From an uncultured Methanobrevibacter sp. (lineage in GTDB: Archaea > Methanobacteriota > Methanobacteria > Methanobacteriales > Methanobacteriaceae), in NCBI RefSeq assembly GCF_902784195.1, contig NZ_CACZTX010000001.1, positions 124,001 to 188,000 on the forward strand: a stretch of 64,000 nt of DNA, given 5' to 3'. Positions 8,896 through 16,468 of the stretch are shown here, piece by piece (position 1 is the first letter of the stretch; the number at the start of each line of letters is the position of its first letter). The translations under genes and the position numbers were made by a program. The notes under the pieces were generated by a model. The model searched no databases, was not told where the DNA came from, and was given only the letters and a program-made list of their open reading frames with translations.

Positions 8896-11838
8896 ATGGT
8901 TACTAGTCAGAAATTCTATGCGAAGAGCATTTCACAGACAAGCGAGAGCACAGTCTGGAACAGCACAAATCCGAAGAACCCTAGAAAGTACAGGAAGTTC
9001 ATCAATCTGGACGCCTTGAAGGCTGATGACAGCAACTATGCGACTTGCAGCAACTTGGGAGGAAAGAACGGAACTTGGAACCGTCCGTCCACAATAACTC
9101 TCAAGAACTTTGGGATAACCCTTCCTCAGAACATCAAGATCACCAAGATCATCGTCGGATATGCACATAGCAAGATAACCTACAGCAGCAAGACAGCCTA
9201 TCCTACAATAGCTGCTCCGACCATTTCCCTCATGAATGTGAGCGGAAGCGGAAAGGGAAATGCGGTGCCTGTGAACTACACCAAATGCACAAAGAGCTTC
9301 AATGTGAGCGCAACACGGGAGAAGGTCATGAGCGGCAATTTCGGAGTGAAGATAGACTATCCTCAGAACACTTCCACCAACTTGGCGGGAATGAAGCTCG
9401 GATATGTCTGGGTGCAGGTCGTCTATGAGGAGATCAGGAAGAAGGTCAGCGGTGCGGTCAAATCCGTTACACCAAATTCCTCCTCCAACAAGTCCTCCCT
9501 TATGAACACCATTGACGAGAACCTTGACATCAACTATTCTGCAAACAGCGTCTATGTCGGAGGGCAGTTTGCAATCGACTTGACCGTAAGCACAAGCGTC
9601 GAGACCAGTTCATCATTGAGGTTCAGGATTGACTTGGGAGAAGGGTTCAGCTTCGGAACAAAGATTGGAGGAGACGGAGACATCGGGGAGACCATCTCCA
9701 ACATAGGCGACAGCGGTCTCTTCTGGACGGTGAACACTGCAAACAGGACTGCTGCTGTCAGCTTCAGCCTGAATGCATTGAGGACTGGAACCCACTACAT
9801 CACGGTTACCGACACCTCAAACAGCAGAGTCATCAAGAAGTTCGGTATCGTTGTGCTTGACGAGTACTGCGTTGTGTTCAGCGATTTGCCTAGCTATGCG
9901 CTAGAGAACGAAACGGTTACCTATGGCATTGAGGTTTTCACAACCAATGAAAGGACAATCGCCAAGACATTGAAGATTGAGTTTCCTAGAGAGGTCCTGA
10001 TACAGAACTTTGAAACAGAGGACGGCGTCCTGACTGACGTTTCAGACTCAAATGGGTCTGCATTGAATTGGGAAGCCTTATTCACCGAACAGAAGGCTGG
10101 GTGTGAGCTTACCATAGAGCTTACCAGCAGCGGCGTCTACGGGCAGGTCATCACTGACGTTTCCAAGGAAATGGTTCTGGAGACCGATGAGATCAAGGTC
10201 AAGCCAATCACATTGACCAAGCCTTTCTTCTGCAGGACCGAACTTGACGAGGAAGTCATAAATCGCCTTGGGGAAGGCATAACCTACAATGCCTCCTGCT
10301 ACATGAAGATTGAGATTGACGATGACGTGAATACAGTCGCCAACGAGCAGGACATCTTCGAGCCATATGAGCACAACTATCGCTTCGGAATCTATCAAGG
10401 AGACTTCGATGACGAGGACGAGGTCTTTGAGAGCACAGTCTGGAGCGAGCCTGTAAAGGAATTGGGAATCTGGACCAAGCTTGAGCTTAACTTTGTCTTT
10501 GACAAGAGCTTGCCAGTCTACCTGATCAGGACTGGAGAGTACATTGAGAATCAGGCAACCTATGTGCAGGTATACTTCACTGAAGCCTGCATCATAGAGG
10601 GTTCTGTGAACAACGGCTTTGAGCATGGAGGAAATTATCCTGTCCCTATAAGGGGCTTGAATTCATTGGCGGACTTCTCACTGTTCGACATGAAGTCATT
10701 GGACAACACAAGCCCAGTGAGGCTGTACGGCTTGGATATGGACGACCTTATCCTTGAGGATATTGTGGTTGAAGGGATAACTGTATACTTGGACGTGAAC
10801 TGCGACAACAGCACAAATCTCCTGTGCAATCTTGTTCTGCCGAACGGAAAGGTGGGGCACAGGAGCGTCAACATCGACGAGGACACCAACGGAACGATAG
10901 CGATAGGCGGAGACTTTGACCTTTGGGGCTTGGACTTCGAGGACTTCATCGTCGAGATACTAGATGACATCGAGATTGAGCTGATAGCGCAGAACTCCTT
11001 CCTGCATGACAGCCTCCTTGAGATAGGCAATGCGAGGATAGAGTTCCATTACTTGGAGCTTGAGGAGGACTACATCGAGTTCTGGGTGAATGGCGTGAGC
11101 TCCAAATACTACAACATATTCCTCACAGATGTTCAGGGAGTGAGCGGAGCCAACAATGACGTCAGCTACTATCAGGTCAGCGGCTCCGACAACACCTTGG
11201 CTTACCTTTCAAGCATTGAATCGAAGAGCCTTGAATTGGAGTTCTATGTCGGAAGCTGCACAATCGAGGAAGCCACCCTGTTCCTTCAGAAGTTCAGCAA
11301 GCTGCTCACCAACGATAAGGACGAGTTCAGCAAGCCTGCCCTCAACACCATAAGGTTCGCCCACATTCCTGACCTTGAGTACGAGTTCATACAGGAGAAG
11401 GCAATCAAGGAGAAAATTGAGACTGGGGAGTACAGCTGCAGCGTCAGCCTGGTGATTCCTGACGGCACAGCATACAGCGTCCATGAGTCCTTGTGCGTAG
11501 GCACAGGAGTGAACAATGGGATAGCCAAGGTCAAGCCGATTATCCAGCTGCTTGCCTTGAGCGATGAGATAACCGTTACCGAAGAGGTTACTGGAAAGAG
11601 CTTCATCATATTCTCCACAGGAGAGAACGATGTCGAGGTCAATGACATTGTCCTGATTGACTGTGCAAGCAGAAAGCTCACCAAGACCACAATAAATGAG
11701 GACGGAAGCTTCGACACAGTAGACATATCAGACCATGTCGACTATGACAGCGACTGGTTCAGCATCATCGGAGAGTTCGACTTCAACAGCGGAGAGTCAG
11801 CTCTCGTTCAGGCTGTAAGGTTCCGCGAGAGGTGGTAG
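8896..11838 (+). CDS. Large tail fibre/baseplate adhesin
   Basis: A 980-residue protein beginning at ATG 8896, one base after the upstream stop. Residues about 15-180 carry a second copy of the beta-rich module seen at the end of the previous protein (GGKNGTWNRPSTITLKNFG, then ITKIIVGY and KTAYPTIAA). Residues about 210-420 are Ig-like strands with Thr/Ser-rich spacers. The rest (about 430-980) is acidic beta-rich sequence with a phage-tail-like end. It has no catalytic motif that I can see. Its place between the distal tail proteins and the baseplate hydrolase suggests a receptor-binding or hub component. Confidence 0.6.
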   Translation: MVTSQKFYAKSISQTSESTVWNSTNPKNPRKYRKFINLDALKADDSNYATCSNLGGKNGTWNRPSTITLKNFGITLPQNIKITKIIVGYAHSKITYSSKTAYPTIAAPTISLMNVSGSGKGNAVPVNYTKCTKSFNVSATREKVMSGNFGVKIDYPQNTSTNLAGMKLGYVWVQVVYEEIRKKVSGAVKSVTPNSSSNKSSLMNTIDENLDINYSANSVYVGGQFAIDLTVSTSVETSSSLRFRIDLGEGFSFGTKIGGDGDIGETISNIGDSGLFWTVNTANRTAAVSFSLNALRTGTHYITVTDTSNSRVIKKFGIVVLDEYCVVFSDLPSYALENETVTYGIEVFTTNERTIAKTLKIEFPREVLIQNFETEDGVLTDVSDSNGSALNWEALFTEQKAGCELTIELTSSGVYGQVITDVSKEMVLETDEIKVKPITLTKPFFCRTELDEEVINRLGEGITYNASCYMKIEIDDDVNTVANEQDIFEPYEHNYRFGIYQGDFDDEDEVFESTVWSEPVKELGIWTKLELNFVFDKSLPVYLIRTGEYIENQATYVQVYFTEACIIEGSVNNGFEHGGNYPVPIRGLNSLADFSLFDMKSLDNTSPVRLYGLDMDDLILEDIVVEGITVYLDVNCDNSTNLLCNLVLPNGKVGHRSVNIDEDTNGTIAIGGDFDLWGLDFEDFIVEILDDIEIELIAQNSFLHDSLLEIGNARIEFHYLELEEDYIEFWVNGVSSKYYNIFLTDVQGVSGANNDVSYYQVSGSDNTLAYLSSIESKSLELEFYVGSCTIEEATLFLQKFSKLLTNDKDEFSKPALNTIRFAHIPDLEYEFIQEKAIKEKIETGEYSCSVSLVIPDGTAYSVHESLCVGTGVNNGIAKVKPIIQLLALSDEITVTEEVTGKSFIIFSTGENDVEVNDIVLIDCASRKLTKTTINEDGSFDTVDISDHVDYDSDWFSIIGEFDFNSGESALVQAVRFRERW

Positions 11839-11841
11839 GCT

Positions 11842-14130
11842 ATGGTTGTTGACATCATAGTGCTGTCTCCTGACGAGGAGTTCATCGCATGGCTTGACAG
11901 CACATGCGTCTACATAGAGGAGACCTCCCAGTCAGAGACAATCCGTGAGATAACCTTGGAGCACAGCCTGAATGACGATACTAAAATCAAGAAGTGGTAC
12001 AGGCAGGGCAACAAGATATGGATAAGCGGAGGTCATGGTCTGAAGCCCTGCCTCTATGTGATAAACCAGGAGTACAAGATTGACTACTGGCAGAAGGAGA
12101 CTGTTACCTTGGAGGCTGAGGAGGTCCTTGTCGAGCTGAACAATGTCGAGCTCTACAGCTATACCGGAAGCAGCGAGATTGCTGTGGACAGGAGCTTCCT
12201 TGAAGGAGTGTTCGGAGACTACTATGACATAGGAACAATCGACAGCTTCGTGAACAGGCAGAACAACAAGATACTGCCTGTCGGAACGATGACATTGATT
12301 GAGCTTCTACGCCTTATCGAGAGCGAGACAGGAATGGTCTTCGCAACCCGCTACGAGAAGGCAGGAAACAATGTGATAAGAAGGTATCTGGACTTGAAGC
12401 AGGTCGACAACATAGGATTCACATATTCTCAGGCTCTCGACATAGGATACAACACAGACAATCTTGTCCATACGGTAAGCGAGACAGACACATACAGGGC
12501 AATGGCTCCCAAGCTTAGCCTTAGCGACAGCAGTGACGAGACAAGCGCCACTGCAATGACAAAGAGCCAGCTGGGCACCATAATCAGCCAGTACAGGAGC
12601 CTTGCAGTCAGCAAGGGAGACAGGATTCCTATGATAATCGAGAAGCGTCAGGAGAACAATTCCGAGACTGAGGTTGTAACAGCCTACTGGTATGCTCCGT
12701 TCAACAAGAGGGCTAACAACCTGTACGTTGAGGACGATGCAGGGGCTGATTCCGACTACAGCACCACGGAAGCCAACTACAACCAGATCTACAGCAAGAA
12801 GAACAGGAACGGCACAATTAAGGTTCCTAAGGTCGGAACAGTCTCGACCAGCGAGACAAACAAGTATGCCATCTACAATGCCTGTGCGAGAGCCTTGCTT
12901 GAGAAGAGGTATCCTGACATCGAGATTGAGGTGAGCGTTGCAGACCTGAACCTTCTGGTCGGCGATGACAGCTATTTCCATGTCTACGATACCGTCTATG
13001 TGAAGATTCCAGGATACAACGAGCTGATACAGGCTAAGATAACAAAGACTGTCAAGACTCCGAATGACAGCGGAGCTAACAGGATAACTGTAAGCAATGC
13101 CAAGATAGGAACCAAGGTGACCCAAAGGGACACCAACATCTCCATTTCCGACACCACAATAGCAAAGAAGGGTCAGAAGCTTGCAGGAATCCTGTACAGC
13201 GAAGGCATTCCTCTCGGAGACGAGATAGTGAGCCTAAGCTTCCAGAAGTATGTCGATGAGGCTGAGCCGAAGATTGCAGACACTTCAAAATACTCATCAT
13301 CAAAGAAGTCCACAAAGACCAAGACCGTAACGGAGAAGGTGAAGAGGACAGATGTCATAACCGCTTGGGGCTACAACACCTGCGCATGCTGCGGATATCC
13401 TAAGAACCCTTATAAAAAAGTCAGGAAGACATACCTGAACAAGTGTCCGAGATGCGGAAAGGCAATGGTACTGAAGGACAATCCGAAGAAGTGCAAGGAC
13501 GGGGAGATAACATGCTCTGCGTGCGGAGCGGACTTCTGCATCAACTGCGGAGGCGACAAGCAGGGAAAGAGCTACTGCAAGAAGTACAGGCTCACATCTG
13601 CAAGCGAGTACACAACCGTTACCAAGAAGGTGGACGTTGTCTCCACAACCAAGAAGAAGGAGGAGAAGAAGTCCAATCCTGACGATCCGACAGACAATAC
13701 CGTCGCTAAGGCACAGATAAAGAAATATAACATTCACAAGGACGTTGTCGCAAAAGCCCGCAGCATTTGCTGGGGAAAGAGGACAGACAAGTCCAAGATG
13801 AGAGCCATCGCTGACTGGATGGGTCTTGGTAACAGCGGCAAGATAAAGTACGAGAGGTATGCCTGCACCAAGAGAGGCGCTAGGAAGACCTTGGAGGCTC
13901 GGAAGGGCAATTGCGCAGACCAGGCTCACCTGTGCATTGCATTGGCACGTGCGGTCGGAGTCAAGGCTCGGTATGTCCACCGGTGGAACCACTACTACGG
14001 AGAGTACAAGATCGACGGGAACTGGTTCGTTGTGGACACCGTAACCAGCAAGGGCTGGGGACACTACTGGAGCGGTAGCGGCTATCTGATTGGCAAGGGA
14101 AACAGCTTGAAGGGTTGTAAGGTATCATGA
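11842..14130 (+). CDS. Prophage tail/baseplate protein with zinc cluster and transglutaminase-like hydrolase domain
   Basis: A 762-residue protein. Residues 1-about 440 resemble the gp27/gp44-like 'prophage endopeptidase tail' N-terminal region that forms the baseplate hub. Residues about 449-470 read like the first half of an Ig-like domain (KLAGILYSEGIPLGDEIVS). A Lys/Ser linker and a Cys-rich module follow (CACCG, CPRCG, CSACG, CINCG), probably zinc-binding. The C-terminus (about 630-762) is a transglutaminase-like cysteine hydrolase with Cys691 (GNCADQAH), His717 and Asp732 (WFVVDT). PeiW/PeiP pseudomurein peptidases belong to this superfamily. It likely opens the wall during DNA entry. 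The stop overlaps the next start (ATGA). Confidence 0.8.
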   Translation: MVVDIIVLSPDEEFIAWLDSTCVYIEETSQSETIREITLEHSLNDDTKIKKWYRQGNKIWISGGHGLKPCLYVINQEYKIDYWQKETVTLEAEEVLVELNNVELYSYTGSSEIAVDRSFLEGVFGDYYDIGTIDSFVNRQNNKILPVGTMTLIELLRLIESETGMVFATRYEKAGNNVIRRYLDLKQVDNIGFTYSQALDIGYNTDNLVHTVSETDTYRAMAPKLSLSDSSDETSATAMTKSQLGTIISQYRSLAVSKGDRIPMIIEKRQENNSETEVVTAYWYAPFNKRANNLYVEDDAGADSDYSTTEANYNQIYSKKNRNGTIKVPKVGTVSTSETNKYAIYNACARALLEKRYPDIEIEVSVADLNLLVGDDSYFHVYDTVYVKIPGYNELIQAKITKTVKTPNDSGANRITVSNAKIGTKVTQRDTNISISDTTIAKKGQKLAGILYSEGIPLGDEIVSLSFQKYVDEAEPKIADTSKYSSSKKSTKTKTVTEKVKRTDVITAWGYNTCACCGYPKNPYKKVRKTYLNKCPRCGKAMVLKDNPKKCKDGEITCSACGADFCINCGGDKQGKSYCKKYRLTSASEYTTVTKKVDVVSTTKKKEEKKSNPDDPTDNTVAKAQIKKYNIHKDVVAKARSICWGKRTDKSKMRAIADWMGLGNSGKIKYERYACTKRGARKTLEARKGNCADQAHLCIALARAVGVKARYVHRWNHYYGEYKIDGNWFVVDTVTSKGWGHYWSGSGYLIGKGNSLKGCKVS

Positions 14131-14309
14131 CAGGAAGCGAAGGAAGGACATTGAAGTCCATGAAGACATACACAAGGACTACGGATTCGGAAGGCAGGTT
14201 CAGCATTCCAATCAATCTTGCGAAGGGAGACTATGTGGTTACCGTGAACTATGGCGGAGGGGTCGAGTACTCTCCGTCAAACCGCAGGATAAGCCTGAAG
14301 GTGAAGTGA
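14127..14309 (+). CDS. Half Ig-like domain protein, separated end of the preceding tail protein
   Basis: A 60-residue protein translationally coupled (ATGA) to the tail hydrolase gene. The sequence TRTTDSEGRFSIPINLAKGD followed by YVVTVNYGG and a closing ISLKVK is the second half of a Big/carboxypeptidase-regulatory-like Ig domain. It lacks the first strands. These missing strands appear in the upstream protein at residues about 449-470, just before its Cys-rich insertion. The simplest reading is one ancestral C-terminal Ig domain cut by an inserted enzyme module. Whether the fragment is made, and whether it pairs with its other half, is unknown. Confidence 0.65.
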   Translation: MTGSEGRTLKSMKTYTRTTDSEGRFSIPINLAKGDYVVTVNYGGGVEYSPSNRRISLKVK

Positions 14310-14313
14310 TTCC

Positions 14314-14472
14314 ATGATTGATGAGAGTTGCAGGAACTGCGCGTTTCTGAATGAGGATTGCCCTCCGTACTACTGTGATTTCGGAGAGGACAATCCAGTC
14401 ATTTGTGCTGTGAAGATGAGAAAGATGAAGGAATATAAGAAAAATAAGTTAAGGAGTTGTTTAGATGGTTAG
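14314..14472 (+). CDS. Small cysteine-rich phage protein
   Basis: A 52-residue reading frame with ATG at 14314, four bases after the previous stop, and its end overlapping the start of the endoisopeptidase gene by 8 bases. The N-terminal part has Cys at 6, 9, 16, 21 and 31 (CRNC, then C-P-P-Y-Y-C), suggesting a small zinc-binding or redox fold. The C-terminus is strongly basic. No family recognised. The tight spacing on both sides favours a real gene; a lysis-timing or holin role cannot be claimed because no membrane segment is seen. Confidence 0.6.
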   Translation: MIDESCRNCAFLNEDCPPYYCDFGEDNPVICAVKMRKMKEYKKNKLRSCLDG

Positions 14473-15151
14473 ATTTAGCAAAGCGATGCTCCAGGACGGA
14501 GCGAAAAGGATTTTCAAGTGGTTGAAGAAGGGCGAAGGTTTGCCAAGTTACCTTATCATGTACGATATGGACAGGAACAAGGAGTACAGATTGACTCCTA
14601 AGGAGTATGCAGGTCTCTATGAGTCAAGGAACATATTCTGGATAAAGAACGGAAGGGAGCCTAACTATGTTACACTGACTTCCGTTGCAAGGAATCCTCT
14701 TGTGATGGACTACCAGAACACCAACTACACCTGCTGTCCTACAAGCTTGGCGATGGCTAGCATGATTTTGTATCACTATCGCTCTGAGAGCACCTGTGCA
14801 AAGGCTCTTGGAACTTCCAAGGGCAGTGGTACAAGCCCTGCTCAATTGATAGCGAATGCTCCTAAGTTAGGGTTCAGGATAATTCCAATAGCTAGAAACA
14901 GCAAGGAAGTGAAGAAATACTTGAAGAAAGGTTTCCCGGTAATCTGCCATTGGCAAGTGAATCAGAGCAGGAACTGCAAGGGAGACTATACTGGAAATTT
15001 CGGTCATTACGGTCTCATTTGGGACATGACCTCAACCCACTACGTAGTGGCAGATCCTGCAAAGGGAGTGAACAGGAAGTACAGGTTTGCATGCCTCGAC
15101 AATGCCAACAAAGGATACAGGCAGAACTATTATGTTGTCTGCCCTGCATAG
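14465..15151 (+). CDS. peiR: Pseudomurein endoisopeptidase (PeiR type)
   Basis: A 228-residue lysin that cuts the peptide cross-links of pseudomurein to release phage. Residues about 25-72 resemble a pseudomurein-binding repeat (EGLPSYLIM, then GREPNYVTL). The C-terminal domain is a C39-like cysteine peptidase with the triad Cys90 (TCCPTSLAMA), His181 (GHYGLIWD) and Asp197 (VVADPAKG). This matches the architecture known for PeiR of the Methanobrevibacter ruminantium prophage. It is the last gene of the late operon. No signal peptide or holin is visible next to it. Confidence 0.85.
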   Translation: MVRFSKAMLQDGAKRIFKWLKKGEGLPSYLIMYDMDRNKEYRLTPKEYAGLYESRNIFWIKNGREPNYVTLTSVARNPLVMDYQNTNYTCCPTSLAMASMILYHYRSESTCAKALGTSKGSGTSPAQLIANAPKLGFRIIPIARNSKEVKKYLKKGFPVICHWQVNQSRNCKGDYTGNFGHYGLIWDMTSTHYVVADPAKGVNRKYRFACLDNANKGYRQNYYVVCPA

Positions 15152-15276
15152 GTTACTTTGCACATGCTCTGTAACAACCTTTTTATGTTGTGGAGTGCAA
15201 CTATATTATACAGGACATGGCTTTTTCCTTTGATATTGTGAAGGGAGTAACCATATATTCAAGCCATGTTCGATTT

Positions 15277-15323
15277 GAGATTATCCTTAGTGGTTTGGCA
15301 TTGAAGGATGTAAGGGTAATCTC
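15277..15323. repeat. Short hairpin related to the repeat A stem
   Basis: Left arm GAGATTATCCTT at 15277-15288 and right arm AAGGGTAATCTC at 15312-15323, pairing at 11 of 12 positions around a 23-base loop. The same arm sequence closes the 67-base stems inside both copies of repeat A. This is a shorter form without the conserved inner stem. Confidence 0.7.
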
Positions 15324-15358
15324 TCCCTACTCTCTTTTTCTTATTATTTTCAATAATT

Positions 15359-15568
15359 TTTTTTAGTTTTCAAATGCTCTTAGGTATCCTCTTTATATGC
15401 CGAAATCCAATGTATTATCAGGAGGCATGAAAGTTTTTTTCTCACTACTTCTTGCTTTTTTTTACTTCTGGGTGTACTATTTTTCCTTTTGTGCCTCTGA
15501 AGAGATTATCCTTAGGAAGTTGGTTTTGCAGAACTCTTCTGTTTTTGGGATGTAACAAGGATAATCTC
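15359..15568 (+). repeat. Repeat A, copy 1 (structured element)
   Basis: About 210 bases, visibly similar to 19142-19348. Shared blocks are TTTTTTAGTTTTCAAA at the start, TCTTAGGTATCC, CAATGTATTATCA, and GGTGTACTATTTTTCCTTT. It ends in a 67-base stem: 12-base arms GAGATTATCCTT (15502-15513) and AAGGATAATCTC (15557-15568), with an inner CAGAA/TTCTG stem. It could be a small RNA, a recombination site or a MITE-like element. It lies upstream of the zinc-ribbon gene. Confidence 0.75.
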
Positions 15569-15725
15569 AAACCATCTCTTTTTACAAAAATTTAAATACA
15601 ACAGAAAATATACTAATTTTTAACTATTATTTAATTTAGTTCATTAAACAATAGTTTTACGAAACTTAAATCTATTTGAGGATTGTAATATTTTTTTAAA
15701 TTGAGAAGAAAAGAGGAGTGATGAA

Positions 15726-16025
15726 ATGCCAACTTGTCCAAATTGCGGTTCATGGGTAGATGAAGGAGACAGCATATGCAGCTGTGGAGCCAGCGTAGGA
15801 GGATTCTCTTCAGGAACAGAAGATTTTGAATATGAAATCAGCGAACTGTATCGCCAAGCTCATGTATTCAGGGATAAAGGAAACTATTATGATGCAATCA
15901 AGTTGTATGAGGAAATCATCGATGAGATTGATGGAAGAAATCTTAATGACTGTGGGGACGCATGGGATTTTAGGCCTAAAGCAGAAAAGGAATTGGAAGA
16001 ACTAAGAAAACGTGCAAAACTTTAA
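15726..16025 (+). CDS. Zinc-ribbon/TPR-like small protein
   Basis: A 99-residue protein with an N-terminal zinc ribbon (CPNCGSWVDEG followed by CSCG) and a C-terminal helical pair resembling one TPR unit (YRQAHVFRDKGNYYDAIKLY). Such combinations are common in methanogens, and the function is not known. ATG 15726 follows GAGGAGTGATGAA, a strong ribosome site. It sits alone inside a unit bounded by inverted repeats, after repeat A, and is followed by a likely terminator hairpin. Confidence 0.7.
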   Translation: MPTCPNCGSWVDEGDSICSCGASVGGFSSGTEDFEYEISELYRQAHVFRDKGNYYDAIKLYEEIIDEIDGRNLNDCGDAWDFRPKAEKELEELRKRAKL

Positions 16026-16057
16026 AAAAGAAATGTATAAATTATTAAATATAATTC

Positions 16058-16080
16058 CAAACTTTTAAAAAAAAAGTTTG
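16058..16080 (+). terminator. Hairpin after the zinc-ribbon gene
   Basis: CAAACTTTT at 16058-16066 pairs with AAAAGTTTG at 16072-16080 across a five-A loop. The block TTCCAAACTTTTAAAAAA recurs at about 16144-16161. It lies 33 bases after the stop codon. No long T-run follows directly, so termination is likely but not certain. Confidence 0.45.
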
Positions 16081-16258
16081 ATCAATATATTATTTCCTAT
16101 TTTTTAATTTTTATGTTCCATTTAAATAATTTAATAAACGATTTCCAAACTTTTAAAAAAGGTTTCGTAAAACTCATATTTAAAGTAGTTAATTAAACCT
16201 TAAGTCAGATGAAAATTCACAAAATTTTTTTAACTTGAAACTAAATTAATAATTGTAG

Positions 16259-16344
16259 GGAACTAATCCTAATCTATTAAACCTTAACTCAATTACATAT
16301 CACCCCCTTTACATATGTTTTTTTTTAAAATTAGGATTAGTTCC
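16259..16344. repeat. Repeat B, copy 1 (15-base perfect inverted repeat)
   Basis: GGAACTAATCCTAAT at 16259-16273 and its exact complement ATTAGGATTAGTTCC at 16330-16344 enclose a 56-base interior. The interior shares TTAAACCTT-AACTCAATT-ACATAT-ACCC-CTTTACATAT with the second copy at 19402-19486. It lies about 125 bases upstream of the BspA-like gene. It could form a long stem in RNA or be a miniature inverted-repeat element. Confidence 0.75.
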
Positions 16345-16468
16345 ACTTCTACTGTTTTTCTTGATTTTGACTACTTTTAAATAATACGGTTTCAATATAT
16401 ATTATTAAGAGAGGGTGATGGCACCCATATTAAAATTAGCTATTTTTTATCATTTAATGGTGATATGT

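Larger units (their letters stand above)
15152..15725. other. Non-coding stretch after the prophage late operon
   Basis: No convincing protein gene. It begins with short nested inverted repeats (GTTG/CAAC around 15172-15200; CATGGCTT at 15216-15223 facing AAGCCATG at 15261-15268), holds a short GAGATTATCCTT hairpin at 15277-15323, and then the first copy of repeat A. Base composition falls from the G+C-richer prophage to very AT-rich within this stretch, so the prophage right end probably lies here. An attachment site cannot be identified because the left end is outside the window. Confidence 0.5.
15653..16174. repeat. 522-base unit bounded by 13-base inverted repeats
   Basis: AGTTTTACGAAAC at 15653-15665 and its exact reverse complement GTTTCGTAAAACT at 16162-16174 flank the small zinc-ribbon gene. 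In the copy near 19.35-19.40 kb, repeats A and B are almost contiguous. Here they are separated by this unit, which would fit a small insertion. No target duplication is obvious, and a paired operator is an alternative. Confidence 0.45.
16026..16468. other. Non-coding stretch upstream of the BspA-like gene
   Basis: Very AT-rich. It contains the terminator hairpin at 16058-16080, the right boundary repeat at 16162-16174, repeat B copy 1, and a plausible TATA-like region (TTTTAAATAATA around 16374-16386) before the BspA-like gene. No further reading frame is supported, unless the BspA-like gene starts at ATG 16418. Confidence 0.5.

Noticed and set aside
12307-13125. Reverse-strand frame of 272 codons inside the baseplate protein gene
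   Set aside because: It overlaps a well-supported gene fully, and its Leu/Val/Cys-rich translation looks like an antisense artefact.
13300-14064. Reverse-strand frame of 254 codons over the transglutaminase region
   Set aside because: The + strand protein has clear catalytic motifs here; the reverse frame has none.
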